NCBI GenBank assembly: GCA_041664945.1
Contig: JBAYJY010000213.1
Location: 1 to 7,354, forward strand
Source: JBAYJY01 sp041664945
GTDB taxonomy: Bacteria; UBP15; UBA6099
DNA length: 7,354 nucleotides
Reading direction: 5' to 3'
Below are positions 1-6,644 of the stretch, piece after piece (within the stretch, counting starts at the first letter, position 1; the number at the start of each line of letters is the position of its first letter). Under the pieces are notes generated by a model that had not been told where the DNA came from, did not search any database, and saw only the letters and a list, made by a program, of their open reading frames with translations. A program made the position numbers and the translations under genes.

Positions 1-3000
1 CTGAACGAACCATTGCGTATGGGAAAACTGCATATCGACATCTGGGGACGCGTCGTCATTTCCGACGTGCGGTTCGGGCAAGCCGATGAGCCGATTCTCA
101 CGGCTAAGAAAATCGTTGTCTCGATCAGCGTCCCGCGCTTGATCGCCAACAGGACCAATCCCGGAAACGTCGTCAAGAAAGCGACGATCATCGATCCGGA
201 CATAAAAATCATCCGCTCTCCCGACGGCGTGTTTAACTACTCGCCGCTGATTAAAAAGTCCGCCGGGGGCGGCGGCAAGATACCGGGCTTTCCGATATAT
301 CTGAAAAACGGGCGCGCGCTTTATGAAGACAGGTATGAAAAAGCGCCCTATCCGATCCGCCGCGTACTGCTGAAACATTTCAACGGCTCAGTAAAGCTGC
401 GAGAAGAGCGCCTGCTGCTGATTTCTCTTGATTCAGCCGACACGAATATCGCGAGCCGCGCGCATCTCGATTTCAAGTACGACCTTCGCGCCGGCTGGAA
501 GCTCGATTCAGAGTTCGAGCGGCTGCCTCTCTCGACGCTCGATCCGTTTTTCAAGCGCAACCAATACAAATTCAGCGGGATAGCGCCGAAATTAAAGTTC
601 TATGCCGAGGGCGCGTTTACAAAGAAAGGGCATCCGCCGAAATATTCGTGGGGAGGCGAGACGCATTTCGAAAAAGCGGCTTTCAATTCCTCCGACGGCC
701 TGATCAGGCTGACCGAAGCAAAGGGTTTCGCGCAGTTTTCAGATAAAAATGTTTTGCTCGAAGGGGTCGAGGCGAATTTCTGCGGCGGCTCGATACAAGG
801 CTACGGTTCAATTTCCAACTACTCGAAGCCGGTTTTTTCGGCGCGAATCAGTTTCGATTCCGTTTCACCGGGGGAAGCGGCGCGCATCTTTTACAAGGGC
901 GATGTTCGATTGCCCGCCGGGCGTCTCAACGGTTCCGCCATCATAGCCGGCGGCCTCGATTCACCGCGCGCGATTATATGGATAGCCGGCGGCAGCTTTT
1001 CTTATCGCGGCCTGAACTCGGGACGCGCTCAGGGGCAACTGCTTTATGCGGACAACGGAATAGAGTTCAGTCTCGAAACAGCCGGCGAAAAACAAAAGCT
1101 CAATGCGAAAGGTTCCCTCAAGCTGGCGTCGGGCAATCGCGACGCTTCATATTCGTTCGCTGCGGACTTCAAAGATTTTGATCTGAAGCCGCTTCTTGCA
1201 GCGGGAGATGTAAAGCTGAAAGAAAACGTGAGCGGAGTTGTCTCGGGCTCCGCTGTTTTCCGGGATAACGGGCCGAATGAGAAGCCGATAATTTTCGGGG
1301 CCGCCCACGGAGAAAACATAGCGGTGAAAGGTCTGAAAAACGCGGTGGCCGACGCCGGTTTCAGATATGAAGAAGGGAACTTTATCATAGAGAATTTCGC
1401 GGCTGAGGCGGGCAGCGAAATGCTGCTTGCGGACGGCATTATCTACGCAGACGGAAAGCTGGACATTAAGATCGGCGCCGCGGTCGGCAAGATATCCACC
1501 GCGCTGGCGTTCATGGATAAAAAGGAAATAAAATCGAGAGGTTCTTTAAGAGTCTCCGGATCGGTCGGCGGCACGCTGAAGAAACCGGAATTCGCCGGCA
1601 AGGCAGAAGGCGAGAATATCGCTGTGAGCGCGATGGCCTCGACCCGCGTTGCGGGAAATATTAAATATAAAGATGAAATTCTGACAATTTCGGATTTATC
1701 GGCCCGCACAGGCGCGGACAACAGTCGCGTTGACGGATGGCTCGACTTTCATAAGAAAGAGATGTACCTCGATGCGCGACTTTCGAACACGCCTATCTCC
1801 GGAATCGCCGGACTGCTCAAAGACACTCTGAAATTTTCATTTAAATTGCCTGAAGACTTAACCGGCGTCATTGACGCGCAGGCGATAGTATCCGGCAAAT
1901 TTGACGCTCCGAGCGCAAAGATAACCGCCTCAACCGGAAAAGTAATAATGTACGGCGAATCAATCGCCTCATCGAAGTTCGTGATGGTTTATGACAAATA
2001 TCTGACTATCGGCGAAGGAAAAATAAGCGCGTTCGGGGGCGTGATTCGCGTTTCCGGGGCTCTCGATCCGGACAAAATGAATCTTGTTTTCGAGGGCAAG
2101 GGAATGAAGTCGGAGATGCTGGCCCGAGCCGCAAAACTAAAGATAACCGGCGCGATAGATATCGCAGGAACCGTCGAGGGCACATTTAAGTCGCCTCTTT
2201 CATCAGTCGCGTTTTCCTCGGAAAAAATGTCGTTCCGCGGCACGGACTTCAAGGTTAATCCCGGAACAATTGAACTGCGCGATGAAAAATTCAGAATGAA
2301 CGATTTGAAAATTGCGCGGGGCGGCGAAAACTACATGGTCACGGCGAGTTATGATCTCGCCTCTTCGGCTTTCGACATCAGCATTGCTCTGAAAAATGCC
2401 GATCTGGCCACAATCGCGGGTTTTCTGCCCTACAAATTCCCGGAAGGAACGAGCGGCCCTCTGAACGGACAGTTCCGCATGTTCAGCGTCGCGGACCAGA
2501 CGAACGGCGGCGCACAGATCACCGGCCACGATCTCAAAATCGGAAAGTACCCGATCGACAACCTCACTTTCGAAGGCCGTCTCGACGGTTCGCAGCTCAA
2601 AGTCACAAGTTTCGAAGCGACAAACAAACAATCGCTGGTTCAGGCAAGCGGAATGGTCGACCTGTCGCAGAAAGCATCGTCGAAACTCAATGTGAGCGCG
2701 TCAGGAATAGAGCTATCCCGCCTGCAGGAAATGGGGCTTATCTCCCTTCCATTGCAGGGACTGGCCGACGTGAACGTGGACCTGATAAGCGAAGGAGGCG
2801 GGCAGAAGATGCTCGGCTCAGTCACCGCCTACAACCCGACGGTGGCGCAGGTCGGATTCGACCGCGCGCAGGGCCGTTTCGAATTCGACGGAAATATGTT
2901 CACTGTCATCAATCTCCAGTTAGTGCGCGGAAAGGACCGGCTGACGATTTCTGCCGACCTCCCGATGCGCAAAGAGTTTGATAACCGGTTCAAGGTTATA

Positions 3001-4428
3001 GCCAAGTCGCAGAATCTGGACGCTTCGATACTCAATCATATGCTCGCCAATTTCGGAGGGTCGGTTTCCGGCAAAATAGCTATTGATAACGTTCAGGTGG
3101 CCGGCTCGATGAAAGCGCCGGTTTTCACCGGAACCATAAGTCTGGATTCAGCCACTTTCACCCAGAAAGACATGAAACCGGCGATAACCGGAATCAAGAG
3201 CCTGATGCATTTTTCAGGGAACAGCCTTGTAATCGCTTCTCTCGTTGGAAATATCGGCGACAAGCAGCTTAAACTGCAAGGCTCGGTCGCTTTCAATAAA
3301 CTCGTTCCGGAAACGCTCGAACTCAATGCGCAGGACGCCGGCGATGTCTATATGGAATACAAAAACATATATCGAGGGCACTTCGATATAAAAGATCTCG
3401 GCGTCAGGCTGACGAAGGAAGCGCTTGAAATCACTGCGCCCGACAAAAAGCGCCAGCCAATCGTGAATATCCACGACGGGGTGTTCACGCTGCCTGCCGC
3501 GACGGTAGGTGTGGCTGCGCCGCCCAAGTTCAACATCAATTTCGGCGCCCGCAACCTGAGCATACATGTCGGCGAAAAGTTCACCGTCCAGAACGGCTGG
3601 AAGGGAATGAGCATCGAGCCGTCCGGCGAAGTTCAGATTTCCGGGAGTCTGTCGAAACCGCAGGTTAAAGGCTGGCTGACCTCGCGGCGCGGCTATATTA
3701 ATTTTTACACGACCACATTCAATATAATAGATGAGACGATTATCGGGTTCTACACGCTCGAAGACATAGGTGTCGTGCCGATTTTTTCGACCTCGGCGCG
3801 CTCACGGGTTTCAGGGATAGACATAACCATGTACGCATCAGGCCCCATGCTGGACATAAATCAGTATCCGGTATATCGGGAGTTATGCGGAACAAACGAT
3901 ACGGGCGACAGCTTGCTCGGAGCAAACGCGAGCGCGGGATTGAGCGGCGGTGTCGGCGGAGCGCCGACGATGGCGCTCGGACCCAACGGGGAAACGCTGG
4001 TGTCCGTATGCCCGCGCGTAAGATTTGAGGCATACGCGGAAAACGATCCGGCTGGGCAGGCGCTGTCTACTCAGGCGGTTTTACAGAAGCTTACATTCAT
4101 GGATACGCTCAATGAAGGAGGAGATCTCGCAAGCGCGCTTCAAAACGGAGCTATAAACGTTTTTTCTCCGTATTTCGGCGTAAAAATCGGACAAAGGGTG
4201 AATTTGGATAATTTTTCAATAAATCTTGACCCCAACAAGGATGTTCTGATAAAATTGGAGAAACAAATTACTAATAGGTTGTCCGTGAGATACGAAAGAC
4301 TGTTCTCGCAGACAATAGAAGAAGACCTGGAAGTGCGGTACGAGTTTAGAAAACGCAGCTTCCTAAAATGGGGGATCGATCAGGACAGCCAGACCGAATA
4401 TCAGGTGGAGTACCGCATTCGGTACTGA
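1..4428 (+). CDS. AsmA/TamB-family envelope protein (5' end outside window)
   Basis: The frame is open from base 1 to a TGA at 4426-4428, giving 1475 residues. TTG (13) and ATG (19) codons occur near the edge, but the coding pattern is already under way there and no N-terminal membrane anchor is visible, so the true start lies upstream. Numbering from window codon 1, residues 65-80 carry the AsmA-like signature DP followed by D75-G-V-F-N79. Long alternating beta-strand sequence follows, as in the hydrophobic groove of TamB/YhdP bridge proteins. Residues of about 1130-1475 resemble the TamB C-terminal domain (DUF490): a G-x-I-N-F strand near 1231, then F-S-P-Y-F near 1390 and amphipathic strands ending in a C-terminal Tyr. 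TamB proteins span the periplasm and help outer-membrane protein insertion or phospholipid transport. There are only three cysteines (261, 1296, 1337). The last two bracket a Gly/Ala-rich insert. The family call is firm; exact orthology to E. coli tamB is not, because no tamA is visible. Confidence 0.88.
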   Translation: MNEPLRMGKLHIDIWGRVVISDVRFGQADEPILTAKKIVVSISVPRLIANRTNPGNVVKKATIIDPDIKIIRSPDGVFNYSPLIKKSAGGGGKIPGFPIYLKNGRALYEDRYEKAPYPIRRVLLKHFNGSVKLREERLLLISLDSADTNIASRAHLDFKYDLRAGWKLDSEFERLPLSTLDPFFKRNQYKFSGIAPKLKFYAEGAFTKKGHPPKYSWGGETHFEKAAFNSSDGLIRLTEAKGFAQFSDKNVLLEGVEANFCGGSIQGYGSISNYSKPVFSARISFDSVSPGEAARIFYKGDVRLPAGRLNGSAIIAGGLDSPRAIIWIAGGSFSYRGLNSGRAQGQLLYADNGIEFSLETAGEKQKLNAKGSLKLASGNRDASYSFAADFKDFDLKPLLAAGDVKLKENVSGVVSGSAVFRDNGPNEKPIIFGAAHGENIAVKGLKNAVADAGFRYEEGNFIIENFAAEAGSEMLLADGIIYADGKLDIKIGAAVGKISTALAFMDKKEIKSRGSLRVSGSVGGTLKKPEFAGKAEGENIAVSAMASTRVAGNIKYKDEILTISDLSARTGADNSRVDGWLDFHKKEMYLDARLSNTPISGIAGLLKDTLKFSFKLPEDLTGVIDAQAIVSGKFDAPSAKITASTGKVIMYGESIASSKFVMVYDKYLTIGEGKISAFGGVIRVSGALDPDKMNLVFEGKGMKSEMLARAAKLKITGAIDIAGTVEGTFKSPLSSVAFSSEKMSFRGTDFKVNPGTIELRDEKFRMNDLKIARGGENYMVTASYDLASSAFDISIALKNADLATIAGFLPYKFPEGTSGPLNGQFRMFSVADQTNGGAQITGHDLKIGKYPIDNLTFEGRLDGSQLKVTSFEATNKQSLVQASGMVDLSQKASSKLNVSASGIELSRLQEMGLISLPLQGLADVNVDLISEGGGQKMLGSVTAYNPTVAQVGFDRAQGRFEFDGNMFTVINLQLVRGKDRLTISADLPMRKEFDNRFKVIAKSQNLDASILNHMLANFGGSVSGKIAIDNVQVAGSMKAPVFTGTISLDSATFTQKDMKPAITGIKSLMHFSGNSLVIASLVGNIGDKQLKLQGSVAFNKLVPETLELNAQDAGDVYMEYKNIYRGHFDIKDLGVRLTKEALEITAPDKKRQPIVNIHDGVFTLPAATVGVAAPPKFNINFGARNLSIHVGEKFTVQNGWKGMSIEPSGEVQISGSLSKPQVKGWLTSRRGYINFYTTTFNIIDETIIGFYTLEDIGVVPIFSTSARSRVSGIDITMYASGPMLDINQYPVYRELCGTNDTGDSLLGANASAGLSGGVGGAPTMALGPNGETLVSVCPRVRFEAYAENDPAGQALSTQAVLQKLTFMDTLNEGGDLASALQNGAINVFSPYFGVKIGQRVNLDNFSINLDPNKDVLIKLEKQITNRLSVRYERLFSQTIEEDLEVRYEFRKRSFLKWGIDQDSQTEYQVEYRIRY

Positions 4429-4437
4429 CGGTGAAAA

Positions 4438-5085
4438 ATGATAGAAGCGTACCTGAACGAGCTGTCCAAGGTTCGATGTCTTGAGCCGCACGAAGAAGCT
4501 GAACTCTGGAGACGATACAAGGAGGGTGACGATGTCGCGGCGAGAGCCAAGATCATCGAGTGTTACCAACCCCTCGTTTACAAGATAGTATCGTCTACCA
4601 AGGCTAATCCTGAGGTCTTACTCGACCTGTTTCAGGAAGGCACGGTTGGCCTCATCGAGGCGGTTGAGCGTTTCGACCCCGGCAAAGAAGTCAAATTTAC
4701 CACCTACGCCCCCTTCCGCATTCGCGGGCGCATCATTAACTACCTCGAACGAAACAATAATAAAAACATCACTCTCGACACGAACGCGCAGGCTATGCAG
4801 GAAATCATGGGCATGGCTTCAATGTTCGCCGACCCCACCGACACGAAGAAAAACGTCGAACGGCTCGCCGAGGATGAGATGCTTCTGAACGTTGTCCTCA
4901 AGAGCATGTCGCGCCTGACCGAAAAGGAAAAGGCAGTTGTCATCGGCATTTATATCGAGGACAAGAAGGCCACCGATCTCGCCAAGGAACTCGGGATCAG
5001 CAACTCATATCTTTCCCGACTCCAGAAAAAAGGTATCCGGCGGCTGCGCGGCATGTTGTCGCGGCTCATGAAGGACATGAAATAA
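4438..5085 (+). CDS. Compact sigma-70-family RNA polymerase sigma factor
   Basis: This 215-aa protein would bind core RNA polymerase and direct it to a specific promoter set. Residues 3-33 resemble region 1.2 (IEAYLNEL, then EPHEEAELWRRYKEGD). Region 2 spans about 34-105, with DLFQEGTVGLIEAVERFDP at 63-81 (region 2.2) and FTTYAPFRIRGRIINYLER at 87-105 (2.3-2.4). Region 4 spans about 149-211, with the helix-turn-helix around 178-200 (ATDLAKELGISNSYLSRLQ). Only about 43 residues join regions 2 and 4, and I recognise no region 3 there, so the protein is shorter than FliA/SigB-type factors but keeps a region 1.2 that ECF factors lack. The ATG lies 9 nt after the TamB stop. Upstream there is only a weak GGTGA three bases from the ATG, so translation is probably coupled to the TamB gene. 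Its regulon cannot be read from this sequence. Confidence 0.9.
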   Translation: MIEAYLNELSKVRCLEPHEEAELWRRYKEGDDVAARAKIIECYQPLVYKIVSSTKANPEVLLDLFQEGTVGLIEAVERFDPGKEVKFTTYAPFRIRGRIINYLERNNNKNITLDTNAQAMQEIMGMASMFADPTDTKKNVERLAEDEMLLNVVLKSMSRLTEKEKAVVIGIYIEDKKATDLAKELGISNSYLSRLQKKGIRRLRGMLSRLMKDMK

Positions 5086-5154
5086 TTCCTGAAAAAAGCA
5101 GAAATACAGAACAATCTAAAGAACAGGAAGCGTAGCGCCACAAAGCGGCTGTTT

Positions 5155-5184
5155 TTGACCGGATTTTGATGGAATTAATAATAG
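5155..5184 (+). promoter_or_regulatory. Possible promoter for the membrane-protein gene
   Basis: TTGACC at 5155-5160 is a good -35-like hexamer. It is followed 15-18 bp later by AT-rich DNA (TAATAATAG, 5176-5184) that only loosely fits a -10 box. Another -10-like hexamer, TATAAG at 5199-5204, has no good -35 at standard spacing. A weak GC hairpin just upstream (GCC/GGC around 5133-5148, then a short T-run) could partly terminate the sigma transcript. If the neighbouring sigma factor drives this gene, the boxes need not look like sigma-70 sites. Confidence 0.25.
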
Positions 5185-5242
5185 ATTTATATTGATCATA
5201 TAAGAGTAAGAAAAAATACTACTACTAGAAACAAAGCAGTAA

Positions 5243-5256
5243 GCATCGGGGGATGC
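5243..5256 (+). promoter_or_regulatory. Ribosome binding site within a small hairpin
   Basis: GCATC (5243-5247) and GATGC (5252-5256) form a perfect 5-bp stem around a GGGG loop. The GGGGGA purine run at 5248-5253 is the only Shine-Dalgarno candidate for the ATG at 5258 and lies 4 nt from it, so the hairpin exposes part of the site and pairs the rest. It fixes the start, because the ATG at 5253 is out of frame. Whether the hairpin controls translation is inference. Confidence 0.45.
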
Positions 5257-5257
5257 C

Positions 5258-5941
5258 ATGAATAACAACCAGATTGACGCTGATAAAATCGTAAGACACA
5301 TCAACTACACAAAGCACTGGCTGGACAAGGCAAACACAGATTTCCAGGACAAAAACTTCGCAAGCGGAAGCGCCGTGCTGAATATAGCGCGCGCCGAATT
5401 GACCGCCGCCTGGGAAGAAGCCCTGCAGCTCAAGACAGAGCTGTTCCGGAAAGCGCCGCGTAAAATGCGCGCAAACTGGAAGCCCGCCGCCTCTGTCGGC
5501 CTGCTCGCCGGCGGTTTCATGATCGCACTCGTTATAACCAAATTCACGCCGAACAACGCTTTGGTGGAAACCTCCGGCCCGTCCGCAGAACCGGCTATCG
5601 TTCTCCCGCAGCAGCCGGTTGAAGCTCCCGCCGCCGCTCTCGTCGCTCCGGCAGAATCCAAAGTGATCGAAACGAAAAAACACACAGGGCATCAGGCGGC
5701 TCGCCACAGCGCGCCACAAAATGCCCAGGAAACAGTCGAATTGACGGCGCAGACAGAAATCAGGCAGGAAACAGCGCCGGCAGTTCCGCCTTCTTACATT
5801 CAGCCCGAACCGCTCCCCTACTCGTCGATCGGCCATGTTGCGGCTGAACCCAAGGTTCAACCCGCCGCCCAAACGAGCGAGATCAATCAGGCCGATGTCA
5901 TCGAGCTTTTCAAAACAGCCGAATCATCCCTGAAAAAGTAA
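5258..5941 (+). CDS. Single-pass membrane protein of unknown family with Pro/Ala-rich exported tail
   Basis: I do not recognise the family of this 227-aa protein. Residues 6-63 form a likely helical hairpin, rich in Ala, Leu, Glu and Trp, whose spacing (WLDKANTDF, then FASGSAVLNIARAEL) is reminiscent of one TPR-like or helical-bundle unit. A basic patch (R64, K65, R68, K69, R71, K75) comes before a hydrophobic segment at 76-94, so the N-terminus is predicted cytoplasmic and the C-terminus periplasmic. Residues 98-205 are low-complexity and rich in Pro, Ala, Glu and Gln, as in spacers that cross the periplasm or wall. A short predicted helix (ADVIELFKTAESSLKK) ends the protein. It lies 172 nt after the sigma gene on the same strand and is closed by a strong terminator. 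A membrane-anchored anti-sigma or other regulator would fit the context and topology, but no zinc-binding or other anti-sigma motif is visible. A structural envelope role is equally possible. Confidence 0.8.
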   Translation: MNNNQIDADKIVRHINYTKHWLDKANTDFQDKNFASGSAVLNIARAELTAAWEEALQLKTELFRKAPRKMRANWKPAASVGLLAGGFMIALVITKFTPNNALVETSGPSAEPAIVLPQQPVEAPAAALVAPAESKVIETKKHTGHQAARHSAPQNAQETVELTAQTEIRQETAPAVPPSYIQPEPLPYSSIGHVAAEPKVQPAAQTSEINQADVIELFKTAESSLKK

Positions 5942-5986
5942 TTTGCGGAATTTTTAATAAACAACCAAAAAAAGATTTGTTTTTCG

Positions 5987-6016
5987 CAGGTCCCGCTCAG
6001 CCGGGGCCTGTTTTTT
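5987..6016 (+). terminator. Strong rho-independent terminator
   Basis: CAGGTCCCG (5987-5995) pairs with CGGGGCCTG (6002-6010) over 9 bp with one G-U wobble, around a 6-nt loop, and is followed directly by six T residues (6011-6016). It lies 46 nt past the stop of the membrane-protein gene and closes the plus-strand block that begins with the TamB gene. The minus strand has no comparable U-tract, so it should work in one direction only. Confidence 0.9.
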
Positions 6017-6126
6017 ATTTGGCTTTCAATTTGCTTTGTTATTGATATTTTTTATCAGATATTTGAATCAAGATAAATCAAAAACAAAAACGTCAGGGTA
6101 TAACAAATTAACAGCTATCCAAAGAA

Positions 6127-6138
6127 GCGATGCATCGC
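6127..6138. repeat. 12-bp perfect palindrome (GCGATGCATCGC)
   Basis: The palindrome lies 9 bp beyond the stop of the minus-strand nucleotidyltransferase gene. As RNA it could only fold into a stem with almost no loop, and it is not followed by a clear U-tract on either strand, so it is a poor terminator. It could be a protein-binding site or chance. Confidence 0.4.
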
Positions 6139-6147
6139 CTCTGTCGC

Positions 6148-6468
6148 TCATGCTATCAGCAATCCTTCTTTTTTAGCTTCGCGGTATATTGCGTACGTTC
6201 CATCCTCGTAATGGGACAAATCTCCGGGGACTATATGAAAAGCCTGTTCCGATTCGAGACGCAATTGATATGTGGCTTGAACAATTCTTCTTATTTCACA
6301 CGTTTCAACCGGTCCCTCAAGCAACGCCGGTAAATCAATATCCGAATCCTCACGCGCGTCGCCGCGTGCGCGGCTTCCATAAAGGACCAACCCGTGATAA
6401 CGATCGCCGTAGAGTCCGGCCAGCGTTTCATCAATTCTCTGTAACAGTTCCTTCTGCGTCACAATCAT
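6148..6468 (-). CDS. MNT-type nucleotidyltransferase domain protein (orphan)
   Basis: This 106-aa protein is one minimal nucleotidyltransferase domain (NTP_transf_2/MNT type). With numbering from the ATG, a helical start is followed by LVLYGSRARGDAREDSDIDL at residues 27-46. This holds the G-S motif (31-32) and the DxD metal-binding pair D43/D45. The last strand and helix (around AIYREAKKEGLLIA) match the usual end of such proteins, so it looks complete. Members of this family are commonly the antitoxin half of HEPN/MNT modules, where they can AMPylate the HEPN toxin. No HEPN gene fits on either side here: the 206 bp downstream is non-coding and the upstream gene is divergent uvrB. A Pro (47) follows the DIDL strand where Leu or Val is usual. 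I chose the ATG at 6468; a GTG one codon earlier (6471) is also possible. The Shine-Dalgarno sequence is weak. Biochemical activity is unproven. Confidence 0.82.
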   Translation of the reverse strand: MIVTQKELLQRIDETLAGLYGDRYHGLVLYGSRARGDAREDSDIDLPALLEGPVETCEIRRIVQATYQLRLESEQAFHIVPGDLSHYEDGTYAIYREAKKEGLLIA

Positions 6469-6494
6469 CACCCGCGAGATTCTTTTCTAATATA

Positions 6495-6522
6495 ATAATA
6501 ACACACTTAATTCTTTGTGCAA
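6495..6522 (-). promoter_or_regulatory. Possible promoter of the nucleotidyltransferase gene
   Basis: On the minus strand, TTGCAC (6522-6517) is followed after 16 bp by TATTAT (6500-6495), about 27 nt before the ATG at 6468. The -10 is a 5/6 match to consensus and the -35 is poor (3/6). The surrounding TAATATAATAATAA tract is AT-rich and offers other registers, including TATATT just downstream. Confidence 0.3.
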
Positions 6523-6557
6523 AATGCGCGTTTCATCGGGTTCATGTTTTGCCGGGC

Positions 6558-6615
6558 TTGAAAAACAGCATGTTTTTCTCTATTCGCTTTGTTTTTAGAA
6601 ATTCCTTATTATATT
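6558..6615 (+). promoter_or_regulatory. uvrB promoter region (exact boxes uncertain)
   Basis: Two readings are possible. TTGAAA (6558-6563, 5/6 to the -35 consensus) with TATTCG 17 bp later (6581-6586) would place the promoter over the palindrome. Alternatively TATATT (6610-6615, 5/6 to the -10 consensus) with a weak TTGTTT at 6589-6594, spaced 15 bp, would start transcription near 6622, very close to the ribosome binding site. Neither pair is convincing by itself. Confidence 0.3.
6560..6578. promoter_or_regulatory. Interrupted palindrome, candidate operator of uvrB
   Basis: GAAAAACA (6560-6567) and TGTTTTTC (6571-6578) are perfect 8-bp inverted repeats around a GCA spacer, centred 76 bp before the uvrB start codon. 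A TTGAAA hexamer (6558-6563) that could act as a -35 overlaps the left half. This is the usual arrangement of a dimeric repressor site. As RNA it would be a weak A-U hairpin with a 3-nt loop, so a terminator is less likely. LexA is the natural candidate because uvrB is SOS-controlled in many bacteria, but the half-site does not match the E. coli, Bacillus or alphaproteobacterial LexA boxes. Confidence 0.5.
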
Positions 6616-6631
6616 TGATGTTGTAACAGCA

Positions 6632-6637
6632 AAGGAG
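6632..6637 (+). promoter_or_regulatory. Shine-Dalgarno AAGGAG of uvrB, decides the GTG start
   Basis: AAGGAG lies 7 nt before GTG at 6645. An in-frame ATG at 6618 is followed two codons later by a TAA (6624-6626), so GTG is the only usable upstream start. Confidence 0.85.
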
Positions 6638-6644
6638 CGGCGCG

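Noticed and set aside
13..21. TTG (13) or ATG (19) as the true start of the TamB gene
   Set aside because: The frame is open to the window edge, no ribosome binding site or N-terminal membrane anchor is seen, and AsmA-like sequence begins at once.
2203..2631. Minus-strand open frame of 142 codons inside the TamB gene
   Set aside because: The plus-strand TamB frame continues uninterrupted with a coherent beta-rich sequence, so this is a shadow.
5131..5156. Possible intrinsic terminator after the sigma gene
   Set aside because: Only a 3-bp GCC/GGC stem can be drawn before the short T-run, which is too weak to call as a feature.
5225..5872. Long minus-strand open frame (215 codons) opposite the membrane-protein gene
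   Set aside because: It mirrors the plus-strand gene almost entirely, is rich in Arg, Cys and Gly as expected for an antisense shadow, and has no recognisable domain.
6043..6057. TGATA-TTTTT-TATCA inverted repeat as a terminator for the minus-strand gene
   Set aside because: The 5-bp A-T-rich stem is too weak, it lies about 90 bp past the stop, and such repeats are expected by chance in this AT-rich stretch.
6560..6578. The palindrome before uvrB as a rho-independent terminator
   Set aside because: The stem is nearly all A-U with a 3-nt loop and no real U-tract beyond the stem itself; a DNA-binding site fits better.
6189..6626. Plus-strand open frame of 145 codons across the nucleotidyltransferase gene and the intergenic region
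   Set aside because: It covers a clear minus-strand domain gene and then AT-rich promoter DNA; the product has no domain character.
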